The notes under the pieces: model-generated
Database searches by the model: none
Told to the model about the DNA's origin: nothing
Seen by the model: only the letters and a program-made list of their open reading frames with translations
In this document: positions 1-8,789 of the stretch, piece by piece
Position numbering within the stretch: position 1 is the stretch's first letter
How the letters are laid out: each line of letters opens with the position of its first letter
Position numbers and translations under genes: made by a program
Assembly: GCA_937911505.1 (NCBI GenBank)
Contig: CALEMF010000044.1
Span: 1-47,203 of the forward strand
Reading direction: 5' to 3'
DNA: 47,203 bases
DNA from: an uncultured Cytophagales bacterium
Lineage (GTDB): Bacteria; Bacteroidota; Bacteroidia; Cytophagales; Thermonemataceae

Positions 1-146
1 CAGCGCAGCTAACCGAGCCTGCGAGCTCGACGAAGTCAAATCCAAAGCTTCTGCCTACAAGCCAGTTCACCTCCCCGCTGGATTTTCAGGCCAACGCACT
101 TATGTCAATCTTAAAAACAGGTAGTTAGAAAAAATTGAACGTACTC
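1..146 (+). mobile_element. MITE-like dispersed repeat, copy 1 (left end cut by window)
   Basis: Right part of a repeat that recurs at 16555, 41347 and 47088. It shares with copies 2 and 3 the block from AAATCCAAAGCTTCTGCC through CTCCCCGCTGGATTTTCAGG to CTTAAAAACAG, and ends in GAACGTACTC, the inverted form of the left end GAGNAYGTTT. The next three bases, TCA at 147-149, fit the TNA target signature seen at the other copies. It carries an extra palindromic module at 14-33 (CGAGC...GCTCG) also found in copy 2 at a different place. The short reading frame ...LPAGFSG...TY..LKN is open here too. It lies 88 bp beyond the stop of the minus-strand SDR gene. Confidence 0.8.
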
Positions 147-234
147 TCATTAAAAAAGTTAGGCTAAAAAGCGGGTATCCCTAGCATAAACCACGTATTT
201 GTAAATGTAAAGCCATAAAAATACAAATCTTATT

Positions 235-1125
235 TTATACTAACCCCACCCAAGCTGCGCTTTTACGCCATAAACGGGCGGCCAGTTGCTCATCATAGCT
301 CTCTTCTGAAGAAGGTACTTCTTTCAATCCATCGAAGTACTTGCCGCTGGCTGAGACTTCTTGAAGGAGCGTCACTAAGTGGAGCGCGGAGGTATCTGCT
401 CGTCGCATTTCTTTGACGAGTGGACGCATGAGTGGCATTACGTATCTCAAAAGCCATTTATTAAGTAGGGTTGTATCTCTATCTAGTCCATTTTCAGGCA
501 TAAAGCCCGGATTAAAAGCATTGACGATTACTTTTCTTTCCTGTGCCGTGAGTTTTCTGTGCAGCTCGTAAGCAAATAGAATATTACAGAGTTTGGAATT
601 GACGTAGTGCTTTGCATTTTCTTTTCTGAGGTTTTGAATACCCTCCGTCGAAGGGTGAGCCAAGGCGTCCAGATCGCTCAAGTCAGGTGGTGGAAAAATA
701 AACGCCTTACCCGGAATATGCGCACTAGACGACACCATCCAAACCTGCTGGATACTTGGATACTTTTGTAGTAGCAGATTGACCAGTAAGAAGTGCCCTA
801 AGTGATTTACGGCAAAGGTTTCTTCAAAGCCTGCTTTTGTAAAGCGAATGTCTTTCTCGTTGGCAATGCCTGCATTACAGATAATAGCCTCAGGTGGCGT
901 TTTTAGGTGTTTTACCGCTTCTCTGATACTTTGTAAGTCAGCTAGGTCAGTTTGGAGTATGGAAATATCTTTATTTCCCGTACTTTCTATAAGTTTATTT
1001 TTGGCTGTCTCTGCTTTGACCAAATTTCTACAAGCCATGATCACAGCAAAGTTATGTAAGAGTAGTTGCTTAGCGAGGGCAAAGCCCAAACCTGCATTAG
1101 CACCAGTGACGAGAACGGATTTCAT
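235..1125 (-). CDS. SDR-family oxidoreductase (retinol dehydrogenase-like)
   Basis: Short-chain dehydrogenase, 296 aa from the ATG at 1125; an upstream in-frame ATG at 1149 would add eight unlikely residues. The cofactor motif TGANAGLG is at residues 7-14, CNAG at 83-86, the SSS strand at 132-134 and the catalytic YVNSK (Tyr174, Lys178) follows. The TGxxxGLG, CNAG and NHLGHF spacing is that of the protochlorophyllide-reductase/retinol-dehydrogenase-like subgroup, NAD(P)H-dependent and soluble. The substrate cannot be read from the sequence. The gene stands alone: the sulfatase upstream ends about 150 bp away and a perfect 10-bp inverted repeat sits in the gap. A MITE copy lies just downstream. 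Confidence 0.9.
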   Translation of the reverse strand: MKSVLVTGANAGLGFALAKQLLLHNFAVIMACRNLVKAETAKNKLIESTGNKDISILQTDLADLQSIREAVKHLKTPPEAIICNAGIANEKDIRFTKAGFEETFAVNHLGHFLLVNLLLQKYPSIQQVWMVSSSAHIPGKAFIFPPPDLSDLDALAHPSTEGIQNLRKENAKHYVNSKLCNILFAYELHRKLTAQERKVIVNAFNPGFMPENGLDRDTTLLNKWLLRYVMPLMRPLVKEMRRADTSALHLVTLLQEVSASGKYFDGLKEVPSSEESYDEQLAARLWRKSAAWVGLV

Positions 1126-1151
1126 AGTGAAGGTAGTAGTGTAAGTCAAGA

Positions 1152-1192
1152 TTGTAAAATACAGCTTGATGTGTTTTCATGCTATTTTACAA
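1152..1192. promoter_or_regulatory. Perfect 10-bp inverted repeat upstream of the SDR gene
   Basis: TTGTAAAATA at 1152-1161 is matched by TATTTTACAA at 1183-1192, 27 bp upstream of the SDR start. The arms are perfect and separated by 21 bp. The position, 5' of the gene and without a T-run, fits an operator for a dimeric regulator better than a terminator. The regulator is unknown. Confidence 0.4.
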
Positions 1193-1277
1193 CTGAGTAT
1201 TTTTTATAGCTTATTTCTAAAGCTAAAGGTTGTTTACGGTCAACTTTTACTTCATTAGGTACAAGTGACTTTGCCGA

Positions 1278-2600
1278 CTAATTTCTTATTTGCCTAAGCG
1301 CATCTTCTAGGTTACGTTTGGCCATTCGTTGCCTAAAGGTAAGATTATTGGCTGTTAAATTGGTGCTTTCGTAGGGATCTGAAACGAGATCATAGAATTC
1401 TTCTTCGCCGCTAGCAGACACAATGAGTTTGTAACTACCATCACTGATAGTCCAAAGGTCATTCGTACCATCGTTCATCTCAGAATACTGAAAATCTCTG
1501 TGTGTACCAACGTTGCTAAAGAGATGAGTAAAACTTTTACTGTCGTGAATGTCAGATACTGTAACACCTGCGAGGGTGGCGATAGTAGCAAATAAATCGG
1601 TACTAGTAATCAGGTTACTATCTGTCTGACCCGCTCTTGCAATACCTGGTCCAGCGATAAACATAGGGGTATTGATACCCCCTTGGTAGAGTGTTTTTTT
1701 AGCAGTAGTGCTAGTGTAGGGTGCTTGTGCTACTTGTTCAGGAGTGCCGTTATCACCTATAAAAATGATGATTGTATTGGCTAGCTCTTCTGGAGGGATA
1801 CTGTCAAGTAATCTGCCTATTTGGTAGTCCATAGACTCTATCATCGCCATATAGTAGGGGAGAGGATCACTACCACGCGTGTAAGCGGGTAAGTTACCTT
1901 GCGAGTGCATCTCAGTAGGAGGCGCGTGGAAAGGCGTATGAGGAGCTGTATAAGCCAACCACAAGAACCAAGGCTTACTTTGTTGATTGACCCAGTCAAT
2001 GGCTAAATCGGTAAACTTCTCTGTGACGTAAGAAGTCTCTTCTGTCTGCTGCCCATCTTCTGTGAGTGTCCATTCATTATAGCTCAACACACCACCAGTG
2101 AGCAGCCCTATGTAGTAATTGATTCCGAAGTTTTCTGGATTGACAAGTGCATCTCCAGAAAGGTGCCACTTACCTACAATAGCCGTAGCGTACTGGTTAC
2201 CAGTATTTTGATTAATATAGCTTTGTAAGGTAGCTTCTGTATTACTTAAAACGTCGTTGGCCCACTTTACACCCGTTCTATAACCATATTTCCCTGTAAT
2301 AATAGACGCCCTAGTAGGTGAGCAAGTTGGATAAACCCAGAAGTTGTTAAAGGTGAGTCCTGTATTTTTGAAGTTATCGATATGAGGGGTATTAGGCTTT
2401 AGACTACCTTCTGTAAAACCTGCGGTAGCATCTTTCCCCATGTCGTCCGCAATAATCAATAAGATATTGGGCGTAGCACTTGCAGTAGTAGCTTGTAAGG
2501 CAGTTGTATCGTCAATGGTGAGGTCTTCTTCTAGTTTACAGCCAGAAAGTGAGAGTAAAAGAAAGCTCGCGATAATGGATAAAACGCTAAAGTTTGTCAT
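1278..2600 (-). CDS. Sulfatase (arylsulfatase A-like), lipoprotein
   Basis: 440-aa sulfatase of the alkaline-phosphatase superfamily. The N-terminus is a lipoprotein signal (hydrophobic 5-18, LSGC with lipidated Cys21). The metal site starts at IIADDMG (Asp52, Asp53) and the formylglycine motif is CSPTR with Cys93, so this is a Cys-type sulfatase that needs oxidation by anSME or FGE. GKWHLSGD (about 143-150), PHTPFH (about 220) and IGDNG (about 284) are the remaining family motifs. It probably desulfates a polysaccharide or glycosaminoglycan at the cell envelope; the sugar is not readable. There is no SusC/SusD pair beside it, so it is not in an obvious polysaccharide locus. The SUMF1-like protein at 8790-9779 is a remote, unproven candidate partner. 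Confidence 0.92.
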   Translation of the reverse strand: MTNFSVLSIIASFLLLSLSGCKLEEDLTIDDTTALQATTASATPNILLIIADDMGKDATAGFTEGSLKPNTPHIDNFKNTGLTFNNFWVYPTCSPTRASIITGKYGYRTGVKWANDVLSNTEATLQSYINQNTGNQYATAIVGKWHLSGDALVNPENFGINYYIGLLTGGVLSYNEWTLTEDGQQTEETSYVTEKFTDLAIDWVNQQSKPWFLWLAYTAPHTPFHAPPTEMHSQGNLPAYTRGSDPLPYYMAMIESMDYQIGRLLDSIPPEELANTIIIFIGDNGTPEQVAQAPYTSTTAKKTLYQGGINTPMFIAGPGIARAGQTDSNLITSTDLFATIATLAGVTVSDIHDSKSFTHLFSNVGTHRDFQYSEMNDGTNDLWTISDGSYKLIVSASGEEEFYDLVSDPYESTNLTANNLTFRQRMAKRNLEDALRQIRN

Positions 2601-2721
2601 GCTGGTTGAAGTGTTTAATGTGTTTATAACTTAGAGCGAGCACTATGCATAAGGTTTAATCAAGCTATCTGTAGTGGCGTAAGCAGGGCTTTCCTCATTT
2701 TTTTAGAAGGGAAAAAATAGC

Positions 2722-3336
2722 CTAATAGTATTCTGCATCAATTGCTCGCAAATCAATATCAGGATAATCAAATTTATCAACTAACGCAGCGATAGATAAC
2801 TTTTTATCATTAGGATCAATGACCTTACAAACCAACTTTTCAATTTGTTGTATAGCAGCGCGATCAATACTTTTCAGCACTTCTTCCGTTTTACGAATAC
2901 TATACCTAGCACTTACACAACCAGCTTCTAACCAACCGCTGTTAAATTTTAAGGTATTATGCATGACTTCTAGAAAGTCCATAAAACCTTGAAAAACTGC
3001 TTCAAGTGCATACCGATCAACTTGCTTTCCTTCTTCACTAATAAGTCTCTTTTCGAAGGGAGTTGCTTGAATGTATTGTTCAATATCTTCGTAGATGGCT
3101 AGGAAGTCAGTAACGTCTCTATTTTTTAAAAAACCTCCCTCAGTAAAATCTTTCCGTAGATGACTACCAAGTTCAAAGGCTTTGAGAAGCGCTAGTAGTG
3201 CTTTTAGTCTGTAGTATCGTGGCTCATTATGCTTTAGTCTTCTAAGGCTCCACCTTCTAAGATTAGGCTCCATTGCTTTAAATTCAAAATACTTATGGAG
3301 AAAGTCATTGGCTGACAAATGGGTTGGTTCAATCAT
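2722..3336 (-). CDS. Conserved-looking hypothetical protein, helical
   Basis: 204 aa, not recognised. No signal peptide or membrane segment; the sequence is rich in Leu, Lys, Arg, Glu and predicted-helix stretches (for example residues 25-55 and 100-130), so a soluble, mostly helical cytoplasmic protein is likely. Two Cys (in the EAGCVSARY stretch and near LVCKVI) show no metal-site spacing. It starts at ATG 3336, with 168 bp of non-coding DNA before the next gene. No functional context. Confidence 0.7.
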   Translation of the reverse strand: MIEPTHLSANDFLHKYFEFKAMEPNLRRWSLRRLKHNEPRYYRLKALLALLKAFELGSHLRKDFTEGGFLKNRDVTDFLAIYEDIEQYIQATPFEKRLISEEGKQVDRYALEAVFQGFMDFLEVMHNTLKFNSGWLEAGCVSARYSIRKTEEVLKSIDRAAIQQIEKLVCKVIDPNDKKLSIAALVDKFDYPDIDLRAIDAEYY

Positions 3337-3504
3337 ATTATCTCCAATATAGATACCAAATAATTGATTGCGTTCTATCCACCAGGTAACTACTATTTTC
3401 CGTTACTTCCATGTTCTTTGATAAAGTTATCTGAAAAGTATGTAGATTATTATCACTAATCGAGGGATTGGTACTTCGCCATTTGTGATCTCACTGGCTT
3501 CAAG

Positions 3505-4692
3505 CTAATTAACGGGTTGGGGTAGTTTTGTCTCAGCAGGAAGGGTGAGCATATCATACATTAATTTGAACCACACGAAAATACAAGGAACCCCTTTCAG
3601 TACATAAGGCGTTACGAGGTGCTCACGTAAATACCTAGGAAAAATATCGGTGGGAGAGAGGGTAGTAAAAAGAAAAGCAAAGGCAAACAAAGCAATGTTG
3701 AGTTTACTTTTTTCACTCAGAATAAACCACATCGCTACTCCAGTCATCGCAATGACAAACGTAGGTGATTCTGCTTTGTGGTTGAAGATAACTACCCAAA
3801 TGAGTACAGAAGCGGCCGTAAGGTAGCGAAACCAATATTGCGTGTAAGCCTTTAATCGTACAAAAGGAAGCATAAAAACAACTGCACCCAAGAGTACAAT
3901 CAATAACTTGTTGATTTCTAACGAAAACCAAGTATGTAACCAACCCATTACTGAATAACCATAAGAGACAGAGTGGTCGTTGGTAAGTAACGATAAATAA
4001 CTACGAAACAGAAAAACATACTGCTCGTAGCTTACAAATATTAGTGGTAAGGCTAACATAACGCCCACCCATAGCAACGTATATAGAAGTTGCCTTCCCT
4101 TGCGAGGATAAAATAAACACAAGGCAAAGCCTACCACCCCAAATAACTTGATAAAAGCTGAAAATACAATACAGAGCGTAGCCAGCGCGTAATGCCGGCG
4201 CTCCAACAGCCCAAAAGCGCACACAAGTAACCCAGCCATAAGGCCGTTCGATTGGTCGTTTTGCATAGCGGTCATAAGCTCTATCAATATAATGACCAGT
4301 ACGAGCCCCTTTTGGTAGTTGGTAAGTTGAGGAAGGTAGTAAATCCCTGCTAATAGAATTAGGGCGTTGACCAAATTCCATAGGGTAAGTCCTGCCCAGT
4401 CGGGGAAGATCGCAAAAAGCCCAAAGAATACAGAAAAGGTAGGCGTATATTTGTACAAGTCCCAGTGCTCTTTAGGGTAAAGGATGTACAAATCTTGGTC
4501 ATTAAGCAGGTGATAAAAAGACTGCTCGAAGATGGTGTAATTGTTATAATGATTGTAAGCATAGCCGCCTTCTACATAGACATTGTTAGTGCCTAATAAT
4601 AATGATTGTACACTCGCCACTAGAGCGAAAATAATATAAAGACCAATCAAGTAACGTCGATTACTGATCGCTTTTTTAAGCCACGCTTTCAT
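3505..4692 (-). CDS. Polytopic membrane protein, GT87 (DUF2029) family glycosyltransferase-like
   Basis: 395-aa integral membrane protein with about ten hydrophobic segments, starting at residues 15-33. The N-terminal periplasmic region YNHYNNYTIFEQSFYHLLND followed by DLYILYPKEHWDLYKYTP is characteristic of the GT87/DUF2029 family, which includes mycobacterial polyprenyl-phosphate mannosyltransferases. The likely activity is transfer of a hexose from a lipid-linked donor to an envelope glycan; donor and acceptor are inferred from the family only. The loop Asp after the first segment, thought to be catalytic in GT-C enzymes, could be the Asp of LLNDQDLY. Monocistronic by spacing. Confidence 0.8.
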   Translation of the reverse strand: MKAWLKKAISNRRYLIGLYIIFALVASVQSLLLGTNNVYVEGGYAYNHYNNYTIFEQSFYHLLNDQDLYILYPKEHWDLYKYTPTFSVFFGLFAIFPDWAGLTLWNLVNALILLAGIYYLPQLTNYQKGLVLVIILIELMTAMQNDQSNGLMAGLLVCAFGLLERRHYALATLCIVFSAFIKLFGVVGFALCLFYPRKGRQLLYTLLWVGVMLALPLIFVSYEQYVFLFRSYLSLLTNDHSVSYGYSVMGWLHTWFSLEINKLLIVLLGAVVFMLPFVRLKAYTQYWFRYLTAASVLIWVVIFNHKAESPTFVIAMTGVAMWFILSEKSKLNIALFAFAFLFTTLSPTDIFPRYLREHLVTPYVLKGVPCIFVWFKLMYDMLTLPAETKLPQPVN

Positions 4693-4825
4693 AGGTGTAT
4701 CGTTACGATTAGGCGTAAATATAAATGTATTTGAGTATTTATACTAGCGTGAAACTACATTATACATGTTTACACATCGTTTCGTTTTACACAAATTACT
4801 GAGCACGCTCCGTACCTCTTTCTCT

Positions 4826-6319
4826 TTATTTCTTATGTTCTTTGAGCCAGTTGGCTGCCTCTTTTGTATACCAGTTACGAGAGAAGTTCTTGGCGTCTAC
4901 AATACTTTTATAGTGGAAGGTGGCAGTGGCCTCATCTCCCTTTCTATCGAAATAAGTACCTAGGTAAGTGTGCAAATAGGGATTATTAGGCATTTCTTCC
5001 AATAACTTCTTTCCGATTTGCTCAATTTGGGTATCAAACTGATTGAAAGCCCCCAGTTCTCTGTAAAAAGCCACGTCTTTTAAAAAGCTCAAGGTGTGTA
5101 ATAGGTTAATATTAGTGTAGGAAAGATAATCAGGATGTTGCTTGAAAGTCTTTTCGAGTAATTGAGCACTTTGCTGCATTTTGCTGACGTCAAACCTTGC
5201 CATAAAAGAGGCGGCCAGCGCTTGAGCAAGTATCTTTTTTCTATAGAATTCACTTTCAGTAAAGCTGTTATTGGTGTATGCAGCGTTGGGCGCTTCGAGA
5301 AGGGGCATTGTAGGTAGGTCAAACACAAAGTTTTTTAAGAAACTCAAAGCAAAAAGCGACGAGGTGACATCGCCCATAATTAGTCTTGCAGGATCGCTCA
5401 TCAAATTATTATTGGCGAGTAAGACAAGCGTCAAGTTTTTAGAAGGCACTTTTAGGAGTAGGCTCGAATAGCAGTCGTATTGTCCGTAGCTCCATAGGAT
5501 CTCTATTTCTTCTACTTTTTGGGTAAAAATACCATATCCATAGGGTAGCCCTGGTTGGAAAGCGCTGAACATACGTCCTTTTGATGCTTCGGTCATCAGC
5601 TTGTTGGCATCGAGGGCTTGTGTAAAACGTAGCAGGTCGCGGGCGGTAGAGACAATACCCGCTGAGGTAGAATAGCCATAATCGATAAAACCACTACTAA
5701 CACCCTCTTCTAGTACGTAAGGGGAAGCCAAGTCAATATTTTTTTGTGCTAATTGGGTGGAGTCTTCGAGTAGAAAAGTATGCTGCAGGCCAGCAGGTAT
5801 GAAAATCTTTTGCTGCATCAGTGCCTTAAAGGGTCTACCAGCGGCTTTTTCAATGATAGCTGTCAGTAGCCCGAAGCGTGCGCTATAGTAGAACTGCTCG
5901 CCGATTTCTCCTTGAGAGGTGTGCGAAAGGAGGTGCTTTACTTGAATGGCGTCGTCTAGTGTTGTGTTGGGTAAGAATTGATTGACGGGCGTATCAAGCG
6001 ATAACTTATTTTGTTCCACTAATTGCATCACTAAGGTGGCAGAAAATATCTTGGTGAGGGAAGCAACGGGAAAGGCAGTTTGCATCTCTACTTTACGCTG
6101 GGTAGCTAAGTCAGCGTAGCCTAGGTATTTTTCATAAACGATTTCTCCATTACTTTCGATGAGGGCGCTCATCCCCGGAATAGAAAAATAGGTCTGCAAC
6201 TCAGTGAGTTCTTTCGTGAAAATCTCAGTAGGGGAGGATTTTACTTGTGCTTGACTGACTGTGCAAACAATAAAGACAAATAGAAAAATGAATGTGAATA
6301 CTTTACGAATTATTTTCAT
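4826..6319 (-). CDS. Serine hydrolase (class C beta-lactamase fold) with C-terminal helical extension
   Basis: 497 aa from ATG 6319; the upstream ATG at 6358 is rejected because residue 14 of that longer form begins a clean signal peptide (MKIIRKVF...VSQAQ). Residues 30-340 form a penicillin-binding/beta-lactamase class C domain with SxxK as Ser87-Leu-Thr-Lys90, a YSA motif in place of YxN, and LLSHTS. The last 150 residues are helical with NPYLHTYLGTYFDRKGDEATA, resembling a TPR unit. Family members are periplasmic esterases or peptidases; true beta-lactamase activity is unlikely. It is one of five such genes in the window. Confidence 0.88.
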   Translation of the reverse strand: MKIIRKVFTFIFLFVFIVCTVSQAQVKSSPTEIFTKELTELQTYFSIPGMSALIESNGEIVYEKYLGYADLATQRKVEMQTAFPVASLTKIFSATLVMQLVEQNKLSLDTPVNQFLPNTTLDDAIQVKHLLSHTSQGEIGEQFYYSARFGLLTAIIEKAAGRPFKALMQQKIFIPAGLQHTFLLEDSTQLAQKNIDLASPYVLEEGVSSGFIDYGYSTSAGIVSTARDLLRFTQALDANKLMTEASKGRMFSAFQPGLPYGYGIFTQKVEEIEILWSYGQYDCYSSLLLKVPSKNLTLVLLANNNLMSDPARLIMGDVTSSLFALSFLKNFVFDLPTMPLLEAPNAAYTNNSFTESEFYRKKILAQALAASFMARFDVSKMQQSAQLLEKTFKQHPDYLSYTNINLLHTLSFLKDVAFYRELGAFNQFDTQIEQIGKKLLEEMPNNPYLHTYLGTYFDRKGDEATATFHYKSIVDAKNFSRNWYTKEAANWLKEHKK

Positions 6320-6494
6320 TGTAGGATAATAGTAATTTGACTCTTTTCTGTATAACAACGCTTGTAGTGGGCCGTTTATTATGACAGTAGCGTGGCTGGC
6401 CAGCTCAAACCAACTTAGCTATGCTATCTTTAAAAATAAGCCTAAGGTAGATTACAAAAATCTAAGTTATTGCGGTATGGCTTCTATTTTTCTT

Positions 6495-6965
6495 TTAGTG
6501 CGCTTCTACTTCGTTAATAGGAATACGTTTGTCTTTTCGGTGATTTTCAAATATTTCAATGGACGTTTTGAGCAGACCAATGAAACCAATCCCCAAAACG
6601 ACTATACCAATAGATACCTCTTTGAGCTTAGTGTTGCCAACACTTAAGTAACCAACAAGGCCGTAGATGATAAAAGCAAATGCCATTACTGCAATGACGA
6701 TAATAGCAATCTTCCCCCCTTTAGGGTGCTCCCAAATCTTTTTCGACAGCTTATTCTGTACCTTGGTAGTGTCTTGAAGGGTCGAAAAACTGATCCCCAA
6801 GCCCATAAAGATAAGTGCGTTGTTAAGATTCTGTAAAATGATACTTGCTTTTTCAGTAGTAAGGTCCATTCCTATAAAGTAAGGCCTGTAAGCAAAAAAG
6901 AGGGCAAGAAATAGAAGGGGATACTGCAAGTAACTTACATAATGAAACAAAAGCTTGGCATTCAT
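6495..6965 (-). CDS. Hypothetical four-helix membrane protein
   Basis: 156 aa with four hydrophobic segments at about 10-28, 46-62, 83-103 and 115-133, and a basic, acidic-mixed C-terminal tail (ENHRKDKRIPINEVEAH). Not recognised as a named family. The cytoplasmic loop between the second and third segments carries NKLSKKIWEHPKGGK. It stands alone, with 135 bp to the serine hydrolase start on its 3' side and 265 bp containing hairpins on its 5' side. The plus-strand reading frame across 6381-6647 is a shadow. Confidence 0.75.
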   Translation of the reverse strand: MNAKLLFHYVSYLQYPLLFLALFFAYRPYFIGMDLTTEKASIILQNLNNALIFMGLGISFSTLQDTTKVQNKLSKKIWEHPKGGKIAIIVIAVMAFAFIIYGLVGYLSVGNTKLKEVSIGIVVLGIGFIGLLKTSIEIFENHRKDKRIPINEVEAH

Positions 6966-7166
6966 AGGGTGGCTCTTCTTAGATTGATGGTGGCAGATAA
7001 GTGGCGAAACTATTTTGCTGAGTAGCGCATTGACCTATGTAAAATAATTAATGTATCGTTGGTTTCCAAATCGTATTAAGGGGAACACTACTTTTGTCTA
7101 CAACTTATAAAAAGAGTTTTTTTATAAGAGGGAGCATTGGGCCTTAAAAGCTGCGTTTTGATGAAT

Positions 7167-7220
7167 CTTGCTTCTAGCATAGAAGCAAGTAGTAAAGGTG
7201 AGCTTTTCTCACTCACCTTT
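7167..7220 (-). terminator. Two stacked hairpins downstream of the 7231-7641 gene
   Basis: Reading the minus strand, the gene ending at 7231 is followed by AAAGGTGAG...CTCACCTTT (arms 7212-7220 and 7194-7202) and then by a perfect 10-bp hairpin CTTGCTTCTA-TGC-TAGAAGCAAG (arms 7180-7189 and 7167-7176). The first stem is flanked by short A/T runs on both sides. This is a good intrinsic terminator candidate for the minus strand. Confidence 0.6.
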
Positions 7221-7230
7221 TATGTTTACG

Positions 7231-7641
7231 TTACAGGGCTGACTCTAAAGTCTCTTGAAGGCTTCCTTTACGTGCTGCGATATCATCTAGGTTAGTGTCG
7301 ATTTTATGATCTAGAGTGAGTATACCCTCTTTGAAATCTACCCACTGGGTATAAGAAAAATGGTCATTTTCATCTTTGATAACGATTTTCTTTAGTGCTT
7401 CTTTGATGGCTTCTTTTCCCATATCGTCTTGGCAAATAGACTCGAATGCTTCCAAAGTAGGTGTTACAAAAACTTTCTCGAAACCTTCTTTGTAAATATG
7501 GTCGCTTCCTTCTCTTGCTAATGATTCCCAGTTGATTTCAAGTGCTACTTCAAAGCCAATAATGTCTGCTACTTTCTGTTTAAATGCTGGATATTGGTTA
7601 TCTTCTACCTCTTTGATGGCCCTTTTTTCTTTAAGTCCCAT
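7231..7641 (-). CDS. Small soluble hypothetical protein
   Basis: 136 aa, acidic and charged (MGLKEKRAIKEVEDNQYPAF...), without signal or membrane segment. It has alternating helix and strand-like stretches; a strand pair at about 95-115 (DHFSYTQWVDFKEGILTLDHKI) is the most distinctive part. I do not recognise the family and assign no function. It has its own upstream region (217 bp of AT-rich DNA to 7858) and a strong terminator, so it is a stand-alone unit. Confidence 0.75.
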   Translation of the reverse strand: MGLKEKRAIKEVEDNQYPAFKQKVADIIGFEVALEINWESLAREGSDHIYKEGFEKVFVTPTLEAFESICQDDMGKEAIKEALKKIVIKDENDHFSYTQWVDFKEGILTLDHKIDTNLDDIAARKGSLQETLESAL

Positions 7642-7858
7642 AGCTAAATTTGTTATTGTTAATTTGTAAAAAACTTACCTACGAATATAATAGATAATAT
7701 CATTTTGATAGGCTTTTATGGTAACAGTAATAATTTGTTAATACAGAAAAAACAACAATGTTTTTGAGGAAATCACTACAGATGACTTGTTTACAAATAT
7801 TTATAATGGCTGCATAAAGGTAAGCGCACGTATGAAGTAAGGACTATTACTACCCTAC

Positions 7859-8749
7859 TCAAAAATGGCATTTCGCTTTTGGTAGAAGTGATTTGACGGC
7901 CAAAGTATCTTTTTGAGATAAGTTGTTTTTTTGTAGTTCCAGCCAGCGTAGTGTTTTCAGCTTTGCTATGGTCGTAGGGATTTTACCGAGTCGGTTATTC
8001 TTAAGACCCAAAGCGCTTAGACTTTGAAAATCTCCGATCGTGTCGGGTAGGTGGGTAATCTTGTTGTGGTTCAACCAAAGTCTTTCAAGGTGTGGGTTGT
8101 TCGATAGGAAAGCAGGAAAGCTATTTATTTGGTTGAGGTTCATAGACAAAATTTTAAGTTCTTTTAAGGCCGATAGCTGTTCGGGTACCGCTTCAAATTG
8201 ATTATCGTAGAGATTGACGTTGGTGAGGTGTATGAGTTGACTAAAAGAGGCGGGGAGCTGTTTAAGGTAGTTACCACCTAAATATATTGTATGCAGTTTG
8301 GTAAGATTACCTATAGAGGTAGGTAAGACAGTTATGTCGTTCCAACCAAGGTTAAGTTCTTTCAGGTGGTGTAGCTGACCAATAGTCTCAGGGACTTGGC
8401 TGATACGATTTGCCTGAAGGCTCAATGCTTCCAAATGGGATAACTTCCCTATCTGTAAAGGAAGCGTATCAATCTTATTAAAATTGAGCGATAGTACTTT
8501 GAGCTGTGGGAGGTGCATCATAAAGAGTGGAATAGAGCGAATATTATTTCTATCTAAATGAAGCACTGTCAAATTCTTGAACTTGACGATGGCCTCAGGG
8601 ACAGCCTCTAAAGATTGTCTGTCGAGAAATAGTTGAAAGACAGCGTCAGGTTGTAGTGTAGCTTCTTCTAGAGAATTATAGATACGATCGGGTTGTCCTA
8701 TGGCTTTTGAGCAAGACAAGAGTAATAGGATGAAAAAAACATACTTCAT
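7859..8749 (-). CDS. Secreted leucine-rich-repeat protein
   Basis: 296 aa from ATG 8749, chosen because it opens a signal peptide (MKYVFFILLLLSCSKAIGQ) and avoids a 59-bp overlap with the upstream gene that the longest frame (8848) would need. After the short region YNSLEEATLQPDAVFQLFL come about ten LRR units of about 23 residues with LxxLxLxxNxIxxLPxxIxxL, from about residue 38 to 285. LRR domains of this type bind proteins or glycans; no catalytic domain is present. It is a paralogue of the LRR protein at 20530-21411, sharing the N-terminal SLxEAxxxPxxVxxLxL block. Spacing of 40 bp to the upstream SUMF1-like gene suggests co-transcription. Confidence 0.9.
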   Translation of the reverse strand: MKYVFFILLLLSCSKAIGQPDRIYNSLEEATLQPDAVFQLFLDRQSLEAVPEAIVKFKNLTVLHLDRNNIRSIPLFMMHLPQLKVLSLNFNKIDTLPLQIGKLSHLEALSLQANRISQVPETIGQLHHLKELNLGWNDITVLPTSIGNLTKLHTIYLGGNYLKQLPASFSQLIHLTNVNLYDNQFEAVPEQLSALKELKILSMNLNQINSFPAFLSNNPHLERLWLNHNKITHLPDTIGDFQSLSALGLKNNRLGKIPTTIAKLKTLRWLELQKNNLSQKDTLAVKSLLPKAKCHF

Positions 8750-8789
8750 AGTTAGCGTCATAAAAGTAGATGTTTGACTTCGAATAACT

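Noticed and set aside
848..1144. Plus-strand ORFs opposite the SDR (848), sulfatase (2440), serine hydrolase (4766, 5271), S41 gene (18232, 18681, 19617), receptor (26465) and others
   Set aside because: Shadows of well-supported minus-strand genes, with atypical composition and no family motifs.
1278..2600. A polysaccharide utilisation locus around the sulfatase
   Set aside because: No SusC/SusD pair, glycoside hydrolases or hybrid two-component sensor nearby.
6381..6647. 88-codon plus-strand ORF
   Set aside because: Overlaps the four-helix membrane protein gene antisense and has no recognisable domain or start signal.
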